Program-made: the position numbers and the translations under genes
In this document: in pieces, positions 1 through 9,330 of the stretch
Layout of the letters: every line of letters starts with the position of its first letter
Position numbering within the stretch: the first letter of the stretch is position 1
Notes under the pieces: model-generated
The model's database searches: none
The model's input: only the letters and a program-made list of their open reading frames with translations
Told to the model about the DNA's origin: nothing
Assembly: GCA_015478945.1 (NCBI GenBank)
Contig: JABUQX010130869.1
Span: 12,501-32,091 of the forward strand
Direction: 5' to 3'
DNA: 19,591 nt
DNA from: Trachelipus rathkii
Lineage: Eukaryota > Arthropoda > Malacostraca > Isopoda > Trachelipodidae

Positions 1-124
1 GTCATGCAAAATCTATTCTATGTAAAAAATCTTTTAAAAAGAAACTTTAGCTCTGCTTCTTCCTGTTTCCTTCCAGAAGTATATTCTGTTTTGCTCAACT
101 ATCATCTTACATTCTGCTAAGCTT

Positions 125-213
125 CAGTGCTTCCCAACGTGGGCAATATCGCCCAGCAGTGCTGAGAATGAAGTCGCTTGGGGTCGATCAAAAATTAAAA
201 GTGCTTTTGAATG
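125..213. mobile_element. Terminus of a hAT-type DNA transposon (partial or degraded)
   Basis: The block starts with CAGTGCTTCCCAAC, which matches the widely shared start of hAT-superfamily terminal inverted repeats (CAGTG.TTCCCAAC). It is followed by a near-palindrome GGGCAATATCGCCC (141-154) and a second short palindrome AGCAGTGCT (156-164), the stem-rich layout typical of subterminal hAT sequence. The 8 bases in front, ctaagctt (117-124), would be one copy of the 8-bp target duplication. I found no matching opposite end (a sequence ending in GTTGGGAAGCACTG) and no second copy of the 8-mer nearby, and there is no transposase frame. It is therefore best read as a solo end, a truncated copy, or a non-autonomous relic. 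The inner boundary is approximate. The superfamily call rests on motif memory; the family is unknown. Confidence 0.55.
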
Positions 214-266
214 GACTATGATTTTTATATATTATATGTATATAATTTATGTGATAAGATTATGGC

Positions 267-291
267 TATATATATATAATATATATATATA
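267..291. repeat. TA microsatellite
   Basis: A run of alternating T and A, interrupted once by AA, lies just inside the transposon-like end. It also creates a spurious short Ile/Tyr-rich frame around 218-400, which I do not regard as a gene. Confidence 0.85.
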
Positions 292-597
292 CTTGTCGCT
301 AACTTGCTTTTTTTTAGCTAATTTTAACACCTGTATCTACAAGTTAATTATAATATATCACATCTCTATACCTTCTAAATCTAATATATTTATAAAATGA
401 ACATCTACACAACTCACTCACTGAAGTGAGGCGATTATTGTCCGCGTTTGTCTTTATGCTTTTAACCGATAAATCATCTGTCACACCGTGGAGAACCTAT
501 CTCTCGTATTTAATTTGAGGATTTGTGATTTTATCTTTTCCATGTAATAACTCGTCATCTTTACTTAATAATATATATTTCTATCCCATGGTGTTAT
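292..597. other. Unassigned A/T-rich sequence
   Basis: No coding or RNA signal is visible. The only local structure is a small perfect hairpin at 417-430 (CTCAC, loop TGAA, GTGAG), preceded by an extra CTCA copy. It has no T-run after it and no gene beside it. Confidence 0.6.
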
Positions 598-655
598 ATG
601 AGAAAAAGGCCAGAACCAAAAATACGAGGTGCAAGTCGTTTTATGGATATTCCTG
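598..655 (+). other. Possible short exon ending at a consensus splice donor
   Basis: From an ATG at 598 a frame reads 19 codons (basic N-terminus MRKRPEPKIRG, then ASRFMDIP) and reaches G|GTGAGT at 655-661, a perfect animal 5' splice-site consensus. Local composition is less A/T-biased than the flanks. Alternatively the exon could begin after the AG at 603-604 in the same or another frame. I do not recognise the peptide. The frame stays open for about 18 codons past the donor. No acceptor or next exon can be placed in the following sequence, and a 6-base donor occurs by chance in a window this size, so this is a weak candidate. Confidence 0.15.
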
Positions 656-2349
656 GTGAGTTAATTAACTTCCGTAGTATAATTTGTTGCTTCTTATGCA
701 TATGCTGCTGAAAGTGGAATTGAATATATTTATACAAAGGTATCATCAATGATGCGCCTTTTTCTTATTTATAGATACGACCAACATATTTCTAAACTGA
801 CCAACTGTCATAAATAATTAGATATGTTGCAATCATCTTACGATTTGAAGACGTGAAATTATATAGTGATGAGTCATTTACTGGGTTGATGTCCCTTCAT
901 TTTACAAAGAATCAAAAATAGGTTCGTATAGTTTACGAGATGACTAATAGAGTTTAATCGGAAAAAGGCGGATATTATAATACTTAATTAAAAAGTGAGT
1001 AGATTGAGTGAAGATTAATATGATGGTTGCTTACTATCTGTTAATGAGTGAGATAAGATTACATGGATGTCAGATCCATAAATCAATAGCTGAGAAAGTC
1101 GTATGCAGAGTAATGTATGCATTTTAGGCATAATCACAACTTAATTAGTCTCTGAAATTCTATAGTTAAAAGTGAGATTACAGAAAGTGATATAGATTTT
1201 ATTTTAATGATGTGGGATTTATATGTAGAGATTTATTAATACGTAATTATTTCAGTTAGAGTCTTTATCCTAAAGACGGCAACATCTTAGGAAAGAAATT
1301 TCTTCTACATAAATATGTCACATGGTCTAAATAATACTAACAACTGTTAAAGACTAGTATGTACAATAGATATGGTTACTTTCAGAGTAGGTTCGATTGC
1401 TTTGTTTAGGTAGTTAAAAGTTATATTTCATTTATATTATGAATTGTTTTTATTCAAAAATAATATCTCTACTCTTCACGAAAAAGTCGAGTATCGTGGA
1501 GAGGTACTATACTGGGCAAATTATAATCAAACAAATCTTGCTATACTTGTGGCTAACATCTATTTATGCTAACCACCAGACATAGTTAGGATATCCTCAG
1601 TGAGACGCCTAAACAATGTATTTAGTAGAATCAGTTCATTATTAACAGCACTTTCTCAAACACATATCACGATTAGTATAAAGACGCTAGAATTGTTGAA
1701 GATTACCAATCATATTTAAAAAACGGTGTATACAACACAATACCTCTAACAAGTAACTGTCGGGAGCAGACCGCTGTTTCAGCGAAATATACAGGGAAGT
1801 GTAATAATCTTTGAGAATCTGCAAATAAGCTTTTACTCAGAAGGTGGAATGACTCAAATTACAATTTCTATTGCACTATCATAAATACTCAACATCATGA
1901 AAGTTACATGATTTTGGATACATATTGAATATAGGTCGTAATAGACTTCATTGATCCTTTGCATAATTCACGGCGTGCCTGGTTCTTATAACTAAGACAC
2001 TCTTTGTGGTGAATAGAGTACTCATAATACCAGGCACTACCAAAGCTGATATCGGAGGGATTATATAGATATAGTAGGAATAGGTGAAACATAATTTTTT
2101 ATGCTTATTTTTGAGTCACTACAACTAACAGAGAAACATAACAGATAAAAGAGCTAATGTCTGACTGATAAAGTTTTGCAAAAAATTTCAATTCTAACGT
2201 GACAAGATTTCTATATATAGTTACGGAAATTGAGTCTGCTTCAGATAATGTATGTGGCTAGTGAAATAATAATAGATAAAATGAAATACGAAAAAATATA
2301 AAATGCGTGATAATTTTTTTGTTGAGTTTATATATATATGAAAGAATAT
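656..2349. other. Unassigned mixed-complexity sequence
   Basis: About 1.7 kb of moderately A/T-rich, non-repetitive DNA without a convincing gene. The longest frame here (minus strand, 1904-2092) has no domain I recognise and no coding-like composition. A small perfect hairpin CGCTG-TTT-CAGCG sits at 1772-1784 in a slightly more G+C-rich patch. I see no tRNA, no microsatellite longer than a few units and no transposon end. Confidence 0.6.
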
Positions 2350-2460
2350 GTTGTCTTGTATAGTATCATATGCCATCAGAGTATGTACAGTGAACTCTGG
2401 TAAAGTCTTTATATTTGCATAACGTTTTTCTGCACTGGCTCTCTCATAGTCTTCTTTCAT
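2350..2460 (-). other. Possible protein-coding exon fragment, family not recognised
   Basis: On the minus strand a splice-acceptor-like CCACAG (2461-2466) is followed by an open stretch of 37 codons. Its peptide begins MKEDYERASAEKRY and continues with IKTLPEFTVHTLM. It is rich in charged and mixed residues, unlike the Ile/Tyr/Leu-rich translations of most local frames, and its codons are not dominated by A/T. Downstream of 2350 on that strand the frame continues to 2221 but becomes A/T-driven, so the coding-like part is short. The upstream polypyrimidine tract is weak. The only GT (in ACTGTACAT) is a poor donor. It could be a decayed exon or pseudogene piece, or chance. I cannot name a family. 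Confidence 0.22.
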
Positions 2461-2466
2461 CTGTGG

Positions 2467-2599
2467 AGATATTTTCTTTCTCAAAATTAATAATAAATTA
2501 AATAAAAGTTATTTGAAAATTACCCATTTCTTTTCCCATGACGACCGGAAGTTAAGTGAATTGGCTGTCACCTTTAAGCATTCAGAGTATCTCGACTCG
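2467..2599. other. Short unassigned spacer with an ETS-like 9-mer
   Basis: Mixed sequence. It contains ACCGGAAGT (2544-2552), which equals the core ETS-factor binding consensus. A single 9-mer without a promoter or gene next to it carries little weight. Confidence 0.3.
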
Positions 2600-2646
2600 G
2601 GCTTTGCTCTCGCTATCTCGCTCTCTCTCGACACTCTCACTCTCTA
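2600..2646. repeat. Imperfect CT microsatellite running into TA
   Basis: Interrupted CTCTCG/CTCT units cover about 45 bases and end in CTCTATATATG. This CT-to-TA junction resembles other pyrimidine or purine tracts of the window that abut TA arrays. Confidence 0.75.
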
Positions 2647-3460
2647 TATATGCGAAACATATTATATTGTGATGCCATAAAGGAGACGAAGAAGTTATCA
2701 AAGTTGTTAAAATTAAGAAGACTATTATGTATAATTCCATTGGCTCCCTGCATGTTAGAATTAAACCTAATCTACTTAACCCTTATATCTACTCAAATAA
2801 CATAGCGTATAATAGTGTTTTTTAAAACACGTTTAATTACTTTTTTATAGAAATATTATTATTTTATATATACAAAATATATATCTACTATATATATATA
2901 TATATTATATATAATATAAATTAAATATAAGTCTCACCTTAATTTTATATGTGGGACGTAATGTATACTATATAGAGAGATATAATAATATAATAGCACT
3001 AAGTAATAACAATTTTAATCTCCTAGATTCAAACATATCTTTTAGGTATATTTACATTATTTATAATATAACTAAAAATAGTACCTAGTATTTTTTTATA
3101 TAAATGGGTATTGTAAATAATAAATATTGGCGTTTATTTATATATATTGTACTCAAACTACTATTACCTCACATTTTTATGTTTTCAATTTACATTATAT
3201 ATCATAAAGCCTATTTTACAATACATAATCTTCATGTAAATATTTATTTATATTAATCAATATTATAAGAATACTCAAATTATACTTACATATTATACAA
3301 ATATAAAATGAGAATTATTATATGAAATATAAATCATGAATATGATAAAATTATTATTAGTTAAAAAATAATGACCCACACTGTATGTTCAGAATTTATA
3401 TAACAGTAATGCCCTAAATATATATAAATTTTTTCATGAATACACTCTGGTTCTTTTTGT
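2647..3460. other. A/T-rich sequence with a TA array
   Basis: No gene signal. The purest TA stretch is about 2866-2926. The rest is A/T-rich with scattered short direct repeats and no recognisable transposon end. Confidence 0.65.
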
Positions 3461-4562
3461 ACTGCTAATCTGCTATTGCTTTTAAATTGACCTACTTAAA
3501 CAGAAAACTTTTATGTCATTCAGTTCCAAAACATTATCAAGCCAGTCCAGAGTAATGAGGAGTCGCCTCATATATTATGACTAATAAAGGGGCTGCACAA
3601 TATTAAAAGTATTACGCAGGGGGGGACGTACATAACTGACTTTGTTACGCCTAACTATTAGCTTATATAAGTATAGGTACTAATTATCAGATACCTCTAT
3701 CTCTCAATCCTATCGGAGTCTATAATTTCTTAGAAACGTATAACTTTGTACTCAACTCCAAATCCAATGCAGTCACCATTATTCCTCCGTTCTTGATCTT
3801 TCACACCGATATTTTTATCTATACTACAGATTCACATTCTTCACTCTTACTTGCTCTCATAAGTATATCCATTATCATTTCCTCTTACTAATGACCCATC
3901 TACAAATATAACTACTATTCTTCTACAAAATGATCATGTCCCTACTAATATAATATAATAGTAATACATCAACCTATATATATATCATATTATGCACCAG
4001 GAAGCTCATGACAATTTTGCAAATGTTTACCAAGTTCTTATTTTTAAGTATTATATCAGTTAATTATATAAAGGCAGATCCCTAATTCATTTTCTATGCA
4101 TGATTCCTTATTCTTATATATATTATTAACTATACCTTGTTGGCTCTTCGGCTAATTATAACTAATTTATTCAAAAATATTATTTATATATCTAAAATGG
4201 TAATATAAGTTAATGAGGCGAACTCCTAATACTACACGATCATACTACCATCTTTTAAATGCTTGACAGAAGCTGCCATTAAATATGATTACATCGTTTC
4301 AAAACGTTTAGTTTCCTATTTTTCGGAATTAATTTTTAAAACTGTTTTGGATCTGTGTGGTCAATTGTTTTATCTCTTATACTAAGTAGAAAGATCGAAC
4401 AGACAGTAAAAGAGAGTATCTATAAAAAAGTAACGGAGGAAAAATAAAGGAAGTATGAGTTGGTCTTTTAACATATTATAAAGGTATTATGTTTTTTGTG
4501 TGTTTTAATTCTTTAATGCTTTGGCTATATTTGTCTTTTATTTACCTATGCATACAATTAAA
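3461..4562. other. Unassigned sequence with a pyrimidine-rich patch
   Basis: 3690-3960 is pyrimidine-biased on the plus strand, similar in style to the 13.1-17.4 kb domain. It shares with it a 14-base identical word (CTCCGTTCTTGATC at 3785 and 16810) followed by TTTCAC. A 6-bp hairpin ATGAGG-AGTCG-CCTCAT lies at 3555-3571, and a run of seven G in this otherwise G-poor area at 3619-3625. No coding frame is convincing. Confidence 0.5.
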
Positions 4563-4640
4563 TGAAGAAGTGCATTGCTAATGACTGCATATAGGGCTCA
4601 TATCCATTTCTGAAGAAGTGTATTGCTAATGTATGTATAT
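4563..4640. repeat. Partial tandem duplication, 48-bp period
   Basis: TGAAGAAGTG[C/T]ATTGCTAATG starts at 4563 and again at 4611, identical over 21 bases except one C/T change. The similarity continues weakly for about 10 more bases (ACTGCATAT against TATGTATAT). This gives about 1.6 copies of a 48-bp unit. It has no open frame across it and no known family that I recognise. Confidence 0.65.
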
Positions 4641-4855
4641 GAAGGTGCTTGGGCGTGTCTTCGACTCTTCATAGTCCAAAATGTAATAATCATTGTCAAT
4701 TTATGAAAAATAGTGAGTGATAAAGATTGGGGAGAAGATAGATAGCAGTTTTAATATGGCTCGTCACAGCAAAAGTTATTTTTTATATAAAATATTTAGT
4801 ATCTTTTCTGATTTCATAACATTGTTTGAGTTCAAAACAGTGCATGACGAGTAAA

Positions 4856-5082
4856 GTAAGATGTAGTAGAGTTATAGAAAGAGAGATGTAGAGACGATTA
4901 AGCAGGTATAGATAGATAGATAGGAGCAGAGAGAGAGAGAGGAGGCATAAAGATAAGGAAGAGAGAGAGAGTAGAAAGAAGAGGTAGAGAAAAGATGTGG
5001 TGTGTGTGGAGAGAGGAGACAAGGAGTAGTATTTAGATGTAGCAAACGGGTGAGGAGAGAGGAGAACGGAGAAGAGAGAACA
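4856..5082. repeat. Purine-rich (GA)n-type tract with GATA units
   Basis: About 225 bases are dominated by GAGA, GATAGATAGATA (4909-4922) and GGAGA units on the plus strand. Its complement gives a Leu/Ser-rich minus-strand frame (4783-5022) that is purely compositional. Imperfect units suggest an old microsatellite or sequencing noise. A mirror-symmetric polypurine tract of this length could form triplex DNA. Confidence 0.8.
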
Positions 5083-6491
5083 GTTAATGAAAATTTTTGA
5101 CCAGTCTTGTTAAGACTATCGATTCCAGTTTCTGAAATCAGTCAATTTGAGAGCCGAATAGACTCAATTACCTATATTAAATACCTTGAGACAGGAATGA
5201 TGGATCGACATTTTCTATTTTTTAACATCTGGTTTGTGTTGAGTATTTAATACAGTCTTGGTTAGTCAGCAATGACAAAATAGATTACTATCACAACAAC
5301 TCGAAAATCAACTCCACTTACTGTGGGACTCTTAGCAACCGTTGTGTTCAGTAATGATAGTTCTAAACAAATACAATTTTAGCGTAGTTGCTTATATCGC
5401 ATGTAATCACACGGGAATTTCACACATCGACGTATTATGAAAATATTAAAATTATTATAGTTAAAGGTACCGGTCACCTATATATATATATATGGGAATA
5501 TAGCCGGAATCTAGATTATACAAAAAAAATTCCGTTATATAGTATAGGAATTTCTGTAGCCGGGAACTAGGAATTCTTATGAACTTATTATACTAGTTAT
5601 TAAGACTTAATATAATGCGAAAATCTAGTTAATAAAAAATTAAATATTTTAATTATTTTAATTATTTATATAACTATATTAAAATATAATAAAATCCATT
5701 ACATTTATTAAGTTAAATAATAATATATATTCTATATATATACAAATTTATAGATAAATAAACATTTTAAATAGTAATTAAAGGTTATAGGGTTCTTTAT
5801 ATGTTATTTATTTACTCTAAAGAAACAGGGGAAACTATAATAACTAAAAAGAGCAATAGATCCTATAATAGTTCGTTGATGAATAAGTGAGTTTTAGAGA
5901 GAGTTTCTCCAAAAAGATTGCTATTACTTATTAAATTATATATATATTGACTAATATATAATATTCAATAAATAATAGCACTATAAGATATAAATTATAA
6001 TAATGATTTTATAATCGCTAATAAGAGAGATACATATGAGAGACACTATGTTTAGATTTCTTCATTTCCTTGGTGTTGTGTTCAATATTAAGAATTATAT
6101 ATTAATTTCAATGAAAAAATAGAATGTTGTCATGTTTCCTCTTAGGAATGTTCTATTATTAAGCACATAAAGATACATAACTTTTGAGTATATTTGCTTA
6201 GCTTAATGAAAGAATATTTTCTTTTTTCATAATCTTTTATTATTTTTTATCATATTTATTATCCTATATAATTAATATATTATTAATTTATTATATATTC
6301 TATTTAGATATTTATTTTATTTTTTTGTAGAGAAGATGTTACCACTTCATTACAGGAAATCTATGCATCAGTGCAGTATTCCGATGAGTTTTTTTAGGCT
6401 GATCAGATATCATTAACTACATATATATATGAGAGCTAAATAATTCAAACGAGTCATTATTCTTAACTGCACTCGGCTACCAGCGAGTTAA
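5083..6491. other. A/T-rich sequence without an identifiable gene
   Basis: 5083-5350 is mixed complexity. 5620-5770 and 6220-6330 are strongly A/T-rich with short TA runs. A 10-bp inverted pair, TATTAAATAC near 5176 and GTATTTAATA near 5243, is within chance for this composition. The frame at 5388-5570 has no recognisable domain. Confidence 0.6.
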
Positions 6492-6680
6492 CAAAAATGG
6501 ATTCTGTCTACTCCATTGCAAGTATTTCCCGTCAGTGTTTTCATCTGGAATTTAAAATCACTAGAGTTTTTGAAATTATGCAATGATGATTGGGGAAATT
6601 TTCCTCTAAAAAATCCATTGATCCTTCGAGATGGAGCTAATAACATGAAACCTGGAACTAATTTAGCAGGATATCACACT
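6492..6680 (+). pseudogene. Leucine-rich-repeat-like coding scrap
   Basis: The plus-strand frame is open from 6492 (after a TAA at 6489) to a stop near 6717. Residues read from about 6513 contain LQVFPVSVFIW then NLKSLEFLKLCND, which fits one leucine-rich-repeat turn (L..FP..V..L..L..L.L..N) with one extra residue. The turn is followed by WGNFP, the place where the next repeat would start. After that the pattern is lost (LKNPLILRDGANNMK), and from about 6680 the frame becomes hydrophobic A/T-driven sequence. There is no proper start; the first ATG in frame lies inside. It could be one exon of a leucine-rich-repeat protein or a decayed copy. A single repeat is easily produced by chance, so confidence is limited. 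Confidence 0.28.
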
Positions 6681-6827
6681 ATTCTTGTTTTATTCATAAT
6701 ACTTCATTGTATATTATAAGAATGCTTATCTTTTCTTCAAAGAACAGTGTGATTAATAAGAAATGGTAGGAGATATTGTATCAAATCAATTATTTAAGTG
6801 TAATGAACTTTAAAGAATGATAATAGA

Positions 6828-6860
6828 GACTTGAATCCACATCCTGCGCCCACTATGCCA
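6828..6860 (-). repeat. tRNA-promoter-like remnant, possibly of a tRNA-derived SINE
   Basis: On the minus strand TGGCATAGTGGG (6849-6860) matches the RNA polymerase III A-box consensus (TRGCNNAGYNGG). GATTCAAGTC (6828-6837) resembles a B-box (GGTTCGANTC) but lacks the G at its first stem position. The gap between boxes is only 11 bases, much shorter than in a tRNA, so no cloverleaf can fold and it is not a functional tRNA gene. A tRNA-derived SINE or tRNA pseudogene with its anticodon region deleted would explain it; chance is possible. Confidence 0.3.
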
Positions 6861-7081
6861 GTTCTAGATTTAATTACATAGTGATAATGCATATTATTTG
6901 ATTCAGATAAAGAATTGATATGTTTGAAAAGTACCTCTGCAGAGTTTTATATTATAAAACAGATCACATATAAGCTTTGCTGCCTAGTAAATGGCAATAT
7001 TTGAATAAATTCCTAATGAGTTTCAACCATTTCCTTCATAGGTTAGGAAATCTATAGTTATTTATTATATTTTTATTTTTT

Positions 7082-7083
<2 letters not shown>

Positions 7084-7114
<31 letters not shown>
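7084..7114. repeat. Uninterrupted run of 31 T
   Basis: A pure poly(dT) on the plus strand, preceded by T-rich TTATTTTT units. Read on the minus strand it could be the poly(A) tail of a retroposon whose body would lie at higher coordinates. The sequence at 7115-7260 shows no recognisable retroposon, so a slipped homopolymer is as likely. The tRNA-like remnant at 6828-6860 is on the wrong side to own this tail. Confidence 0.9.
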
Positions 7115-7118
<4 letters not shown>

Positions 7119-8150
7119 ATATATATCCCCCTTATTATTATCATTCTTTTCACTAATAGTTCTAATTATATTATTATTTCAATTATTATTATTATTATTT
7201 CATATCTCAGCACACTTTGCGGTTTCAAGTTTAACATGTCAAGATATGTTATTTATAGATTAACTATATTATTATTATATATCAATAAGAATGTCTGAGC
7301 CAAAAAGGGAATTTTTTTGTAATAGTATTGAAGTAATTTGAATAGTATTAAATGATTATATTTTAAATATTTTGAATATAAATTAAGAAATTGTATAGAA
7401 TTTTGAACTATAATATTATTATTATTATTATTTTCCATATATTAAGATTAAATTTGATTTTTTTTTAATATAGTTAATTTATTAATGTAGTATTGATTAA
7501 TCATTATTATTCATTACAATTATTATTATTCTGTATTAATTAATTTAGTTGATCTATTATTTATTATATTTATTAGTATATTGAATTAAAAGAAGTATTA
7601 TTTATTTGATGTATTTAGATTATATTTAAGATTATGTCTTTTGTTAAATTATATTATGAAAAATTATTTATTATCTACTCATTATAATTATTATATATTA
7701 ATATTTGTAAAGTGATTTATAGAATATAATGTCTTGTATTATATTACCGTGTGTTATTATTATATTTTATTATGTATTATTATTTTCATATGATCTATGT
7801 ATTATTATTATTGTTAATAGTATTATAAGATTAATATTATTTAATATATTTTTCGTTGTGTGACGTTTAATTCTTTTTAGTTTTATTTTTAATAAAGTTA
7901 AAATTAATATTGTTCATTTTTTATTTTAAAATATTTTAAATATTTAACAAAACTAAAAAGCATCAAGCCAGAAAATTTTTTAATTAATTTATATATTATT
8001 ATTATTATTCTTGATAAAATTACCGTAGAATTTTTAATTTCATAAATATTTTTAACTACAGCACCCCCTTCTTTTGCCTTTCATTCTATCTTGGTAGCCT
8101 TACTATAACCAACTCTTATATGCGAACGTAAAACACATATATCTACCTAT
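7115..8150. other. A/T-rich sequence with ATT trinucleotide repeats
   Basis: Short ATT arrays occur at about 7182-7200, 7413-7431 and 7996-8010. The surrounding 1 kb is A/T-rich with weak TTATTA periodicity. The minus-strand frame at 7253-7438 begins in an ATT repeat (an Asn run) and is not a gene. 8060-8150 becomes more C-rich toward the GC-rich block. Confidence 0.7.
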
Positions 8151-8158
8151 TCGGAACC

Positions 8159-8213
8159 ACCACGTACCACGCACCACGGCCGCCGCCGCGCTCGCCCGCG
8201 CCGCCGGCGACCA
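8159..8213. repeat. Isolated GC-rich block: ACCACGN triplet repeat plus CCG-type sequence
   Basis: Three consecutive 7-mers ACCACGT, ACCACGC, ACCACGG (8159-8179) lead into CCG/GCC-type sequence. I count 36 G+C in the 40 bases 8171-8210, many as CpG, in a neighbourhood that is mostly A/T. The change is abrupt on both sides, with CTATCTCTATAGATATG following. No frame through it extends usefully and no known element matches. It could be a short CCG expansion, an inserted foreign fragment, or an assembly or library artefact. Confidence 0.8.
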
Positions 8214-8298
8214 CCTATCTCTATAGATATGAATGGGTTGGAATCAAACAAGATTTTATTTTATTTTACTTATATATTTATTCGACTTTTACATGTTC

Positions 8299-8390
8299 AA
8301 TATATTATATATATATATTAGTTATATATATATATATAATAATATTATATTTATATCGTAATTATATATATATATATATTATATATCTAA
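8299..8390. repeat. TA array
   Basis: Nearly uninterrupted TA/ATT sequence with few G or C bases. Confidence 0.85.
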
Positions 8391-8556
8391 TAAACAGTTT
8401 AAAAATTTAATAAAATATTATGAAGAATTTTTATATATATATCAACTTAAATTGTATCAATGTCAGTGTATATATATAATAATATTATATAGTATGTGCT
8501 TACAGATGAAGAATCCTTCTCTGGGATGAGAAATATAATGAAATTATATAAATAAA

Positions 8557-8760
8557 GATATATATATTAATATACTTAATATATATTAATATATATATAT
8601 ATATATTATATATTATTATATAATATTATTTATTATATATTAAATATAATTATATTATATATAATATTAATATATATAGTAAAAACTATATTCTATATAT
8701 AGTATATATATATATAATATATATATAATATATATATATATTAATATATATTATATATAT
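8557..8760. repeat. TA array
   Basis: About 200 bases of TA and TAATA units, self-complementary throughout, able to form cruciforms or hairpins of arbitrary register. Confidence 0.85.
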
Positions 8761-9256
8761 TTTTCTTTATTTAATAACATATAAGTACTATGTAATTATA
8801 GTATATAAAATAAGAAATTTACTTATTATATTATAATTTATATTGAATAATCATTATCTTTTGGGGGGATATTTAAGTTTTTATAAGGTGTGTTTGATGT
8901 CCAGAGATCTGTTATATAGACTATATAATATAGTGAGTCATAGTAATCGAGTTCAGTTGGGTGTAAGATGAGGATAAATAAAAAGTATAGAAATATTACT
9001 ATATTTCTGAGCTCGATAATATCTGACCACATTCGAAGATTAATAGTGAAATTATACTTTCCAAATAGTAAAAATTATATGAATTATTTTTATTTGACTA
9101 GTATTAGTAATATAGAAATATCAACTTTACTATAATATCTGAGTAAAATAATAGATAATAAATTATCTTAATAATATTTGGTATTATAAGTTGTAAAGTC
9201 AGGTTTAATTATAAGCAATTCATTATTCTATAATAACCAAATATAATTAGTTTATG
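8761..9256. other. Unassigned A/T-rich spacer
   Basis: The minus-strand frame at 8838-9032 has no recognisable domain and a Tyr/Ile/Leu-rich composition expected from A/T-rich DNA. There is a run of six G at 8863-8868. Nothing else is seen. Confidence 0.6.
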
Positions 9257-9330
9257 ATATAATTATATTATAATAATATATTATATATATATATATATAG
9301 CTATATATAATAATATAATAATATATATAC
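9257..9330. repeat. TA array
   Basis: Short TA/TAATA array with one AGCT interruption (9299-9302). Confidence 0.8.

Noticed and set aside
1772..1784. Hairpin CGCTG-TTT-CAGCG as a terminator or small RNA
   Set aside because: The stem is only 5 bp, no T-run follows, and there is no gene upstream; the context is eukaryotic.
2029..2040. Word ACCAGGCACTAC shared with 15712-15723 as a dispersed repeat
   Set aside because: The match does not extend beyond 12 bases, and several chance 12-base matches are expected within a window of this size.
2779..2790. TTAACCCTTATA as a piggyBac-type end (TTAA target plus CCCTT)
   Set aside because: Only nine bases fit, no matching opposite end or TTAA-flanked partner is visible, and TTAA is abundant in this DNA.
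4783..5022. Leu/Ser-rich minus-strand frame resembling a membrane protein
   Set aside because: It is the translation of the complement of the GA tract (CTCTCT gives Leu/Ser).
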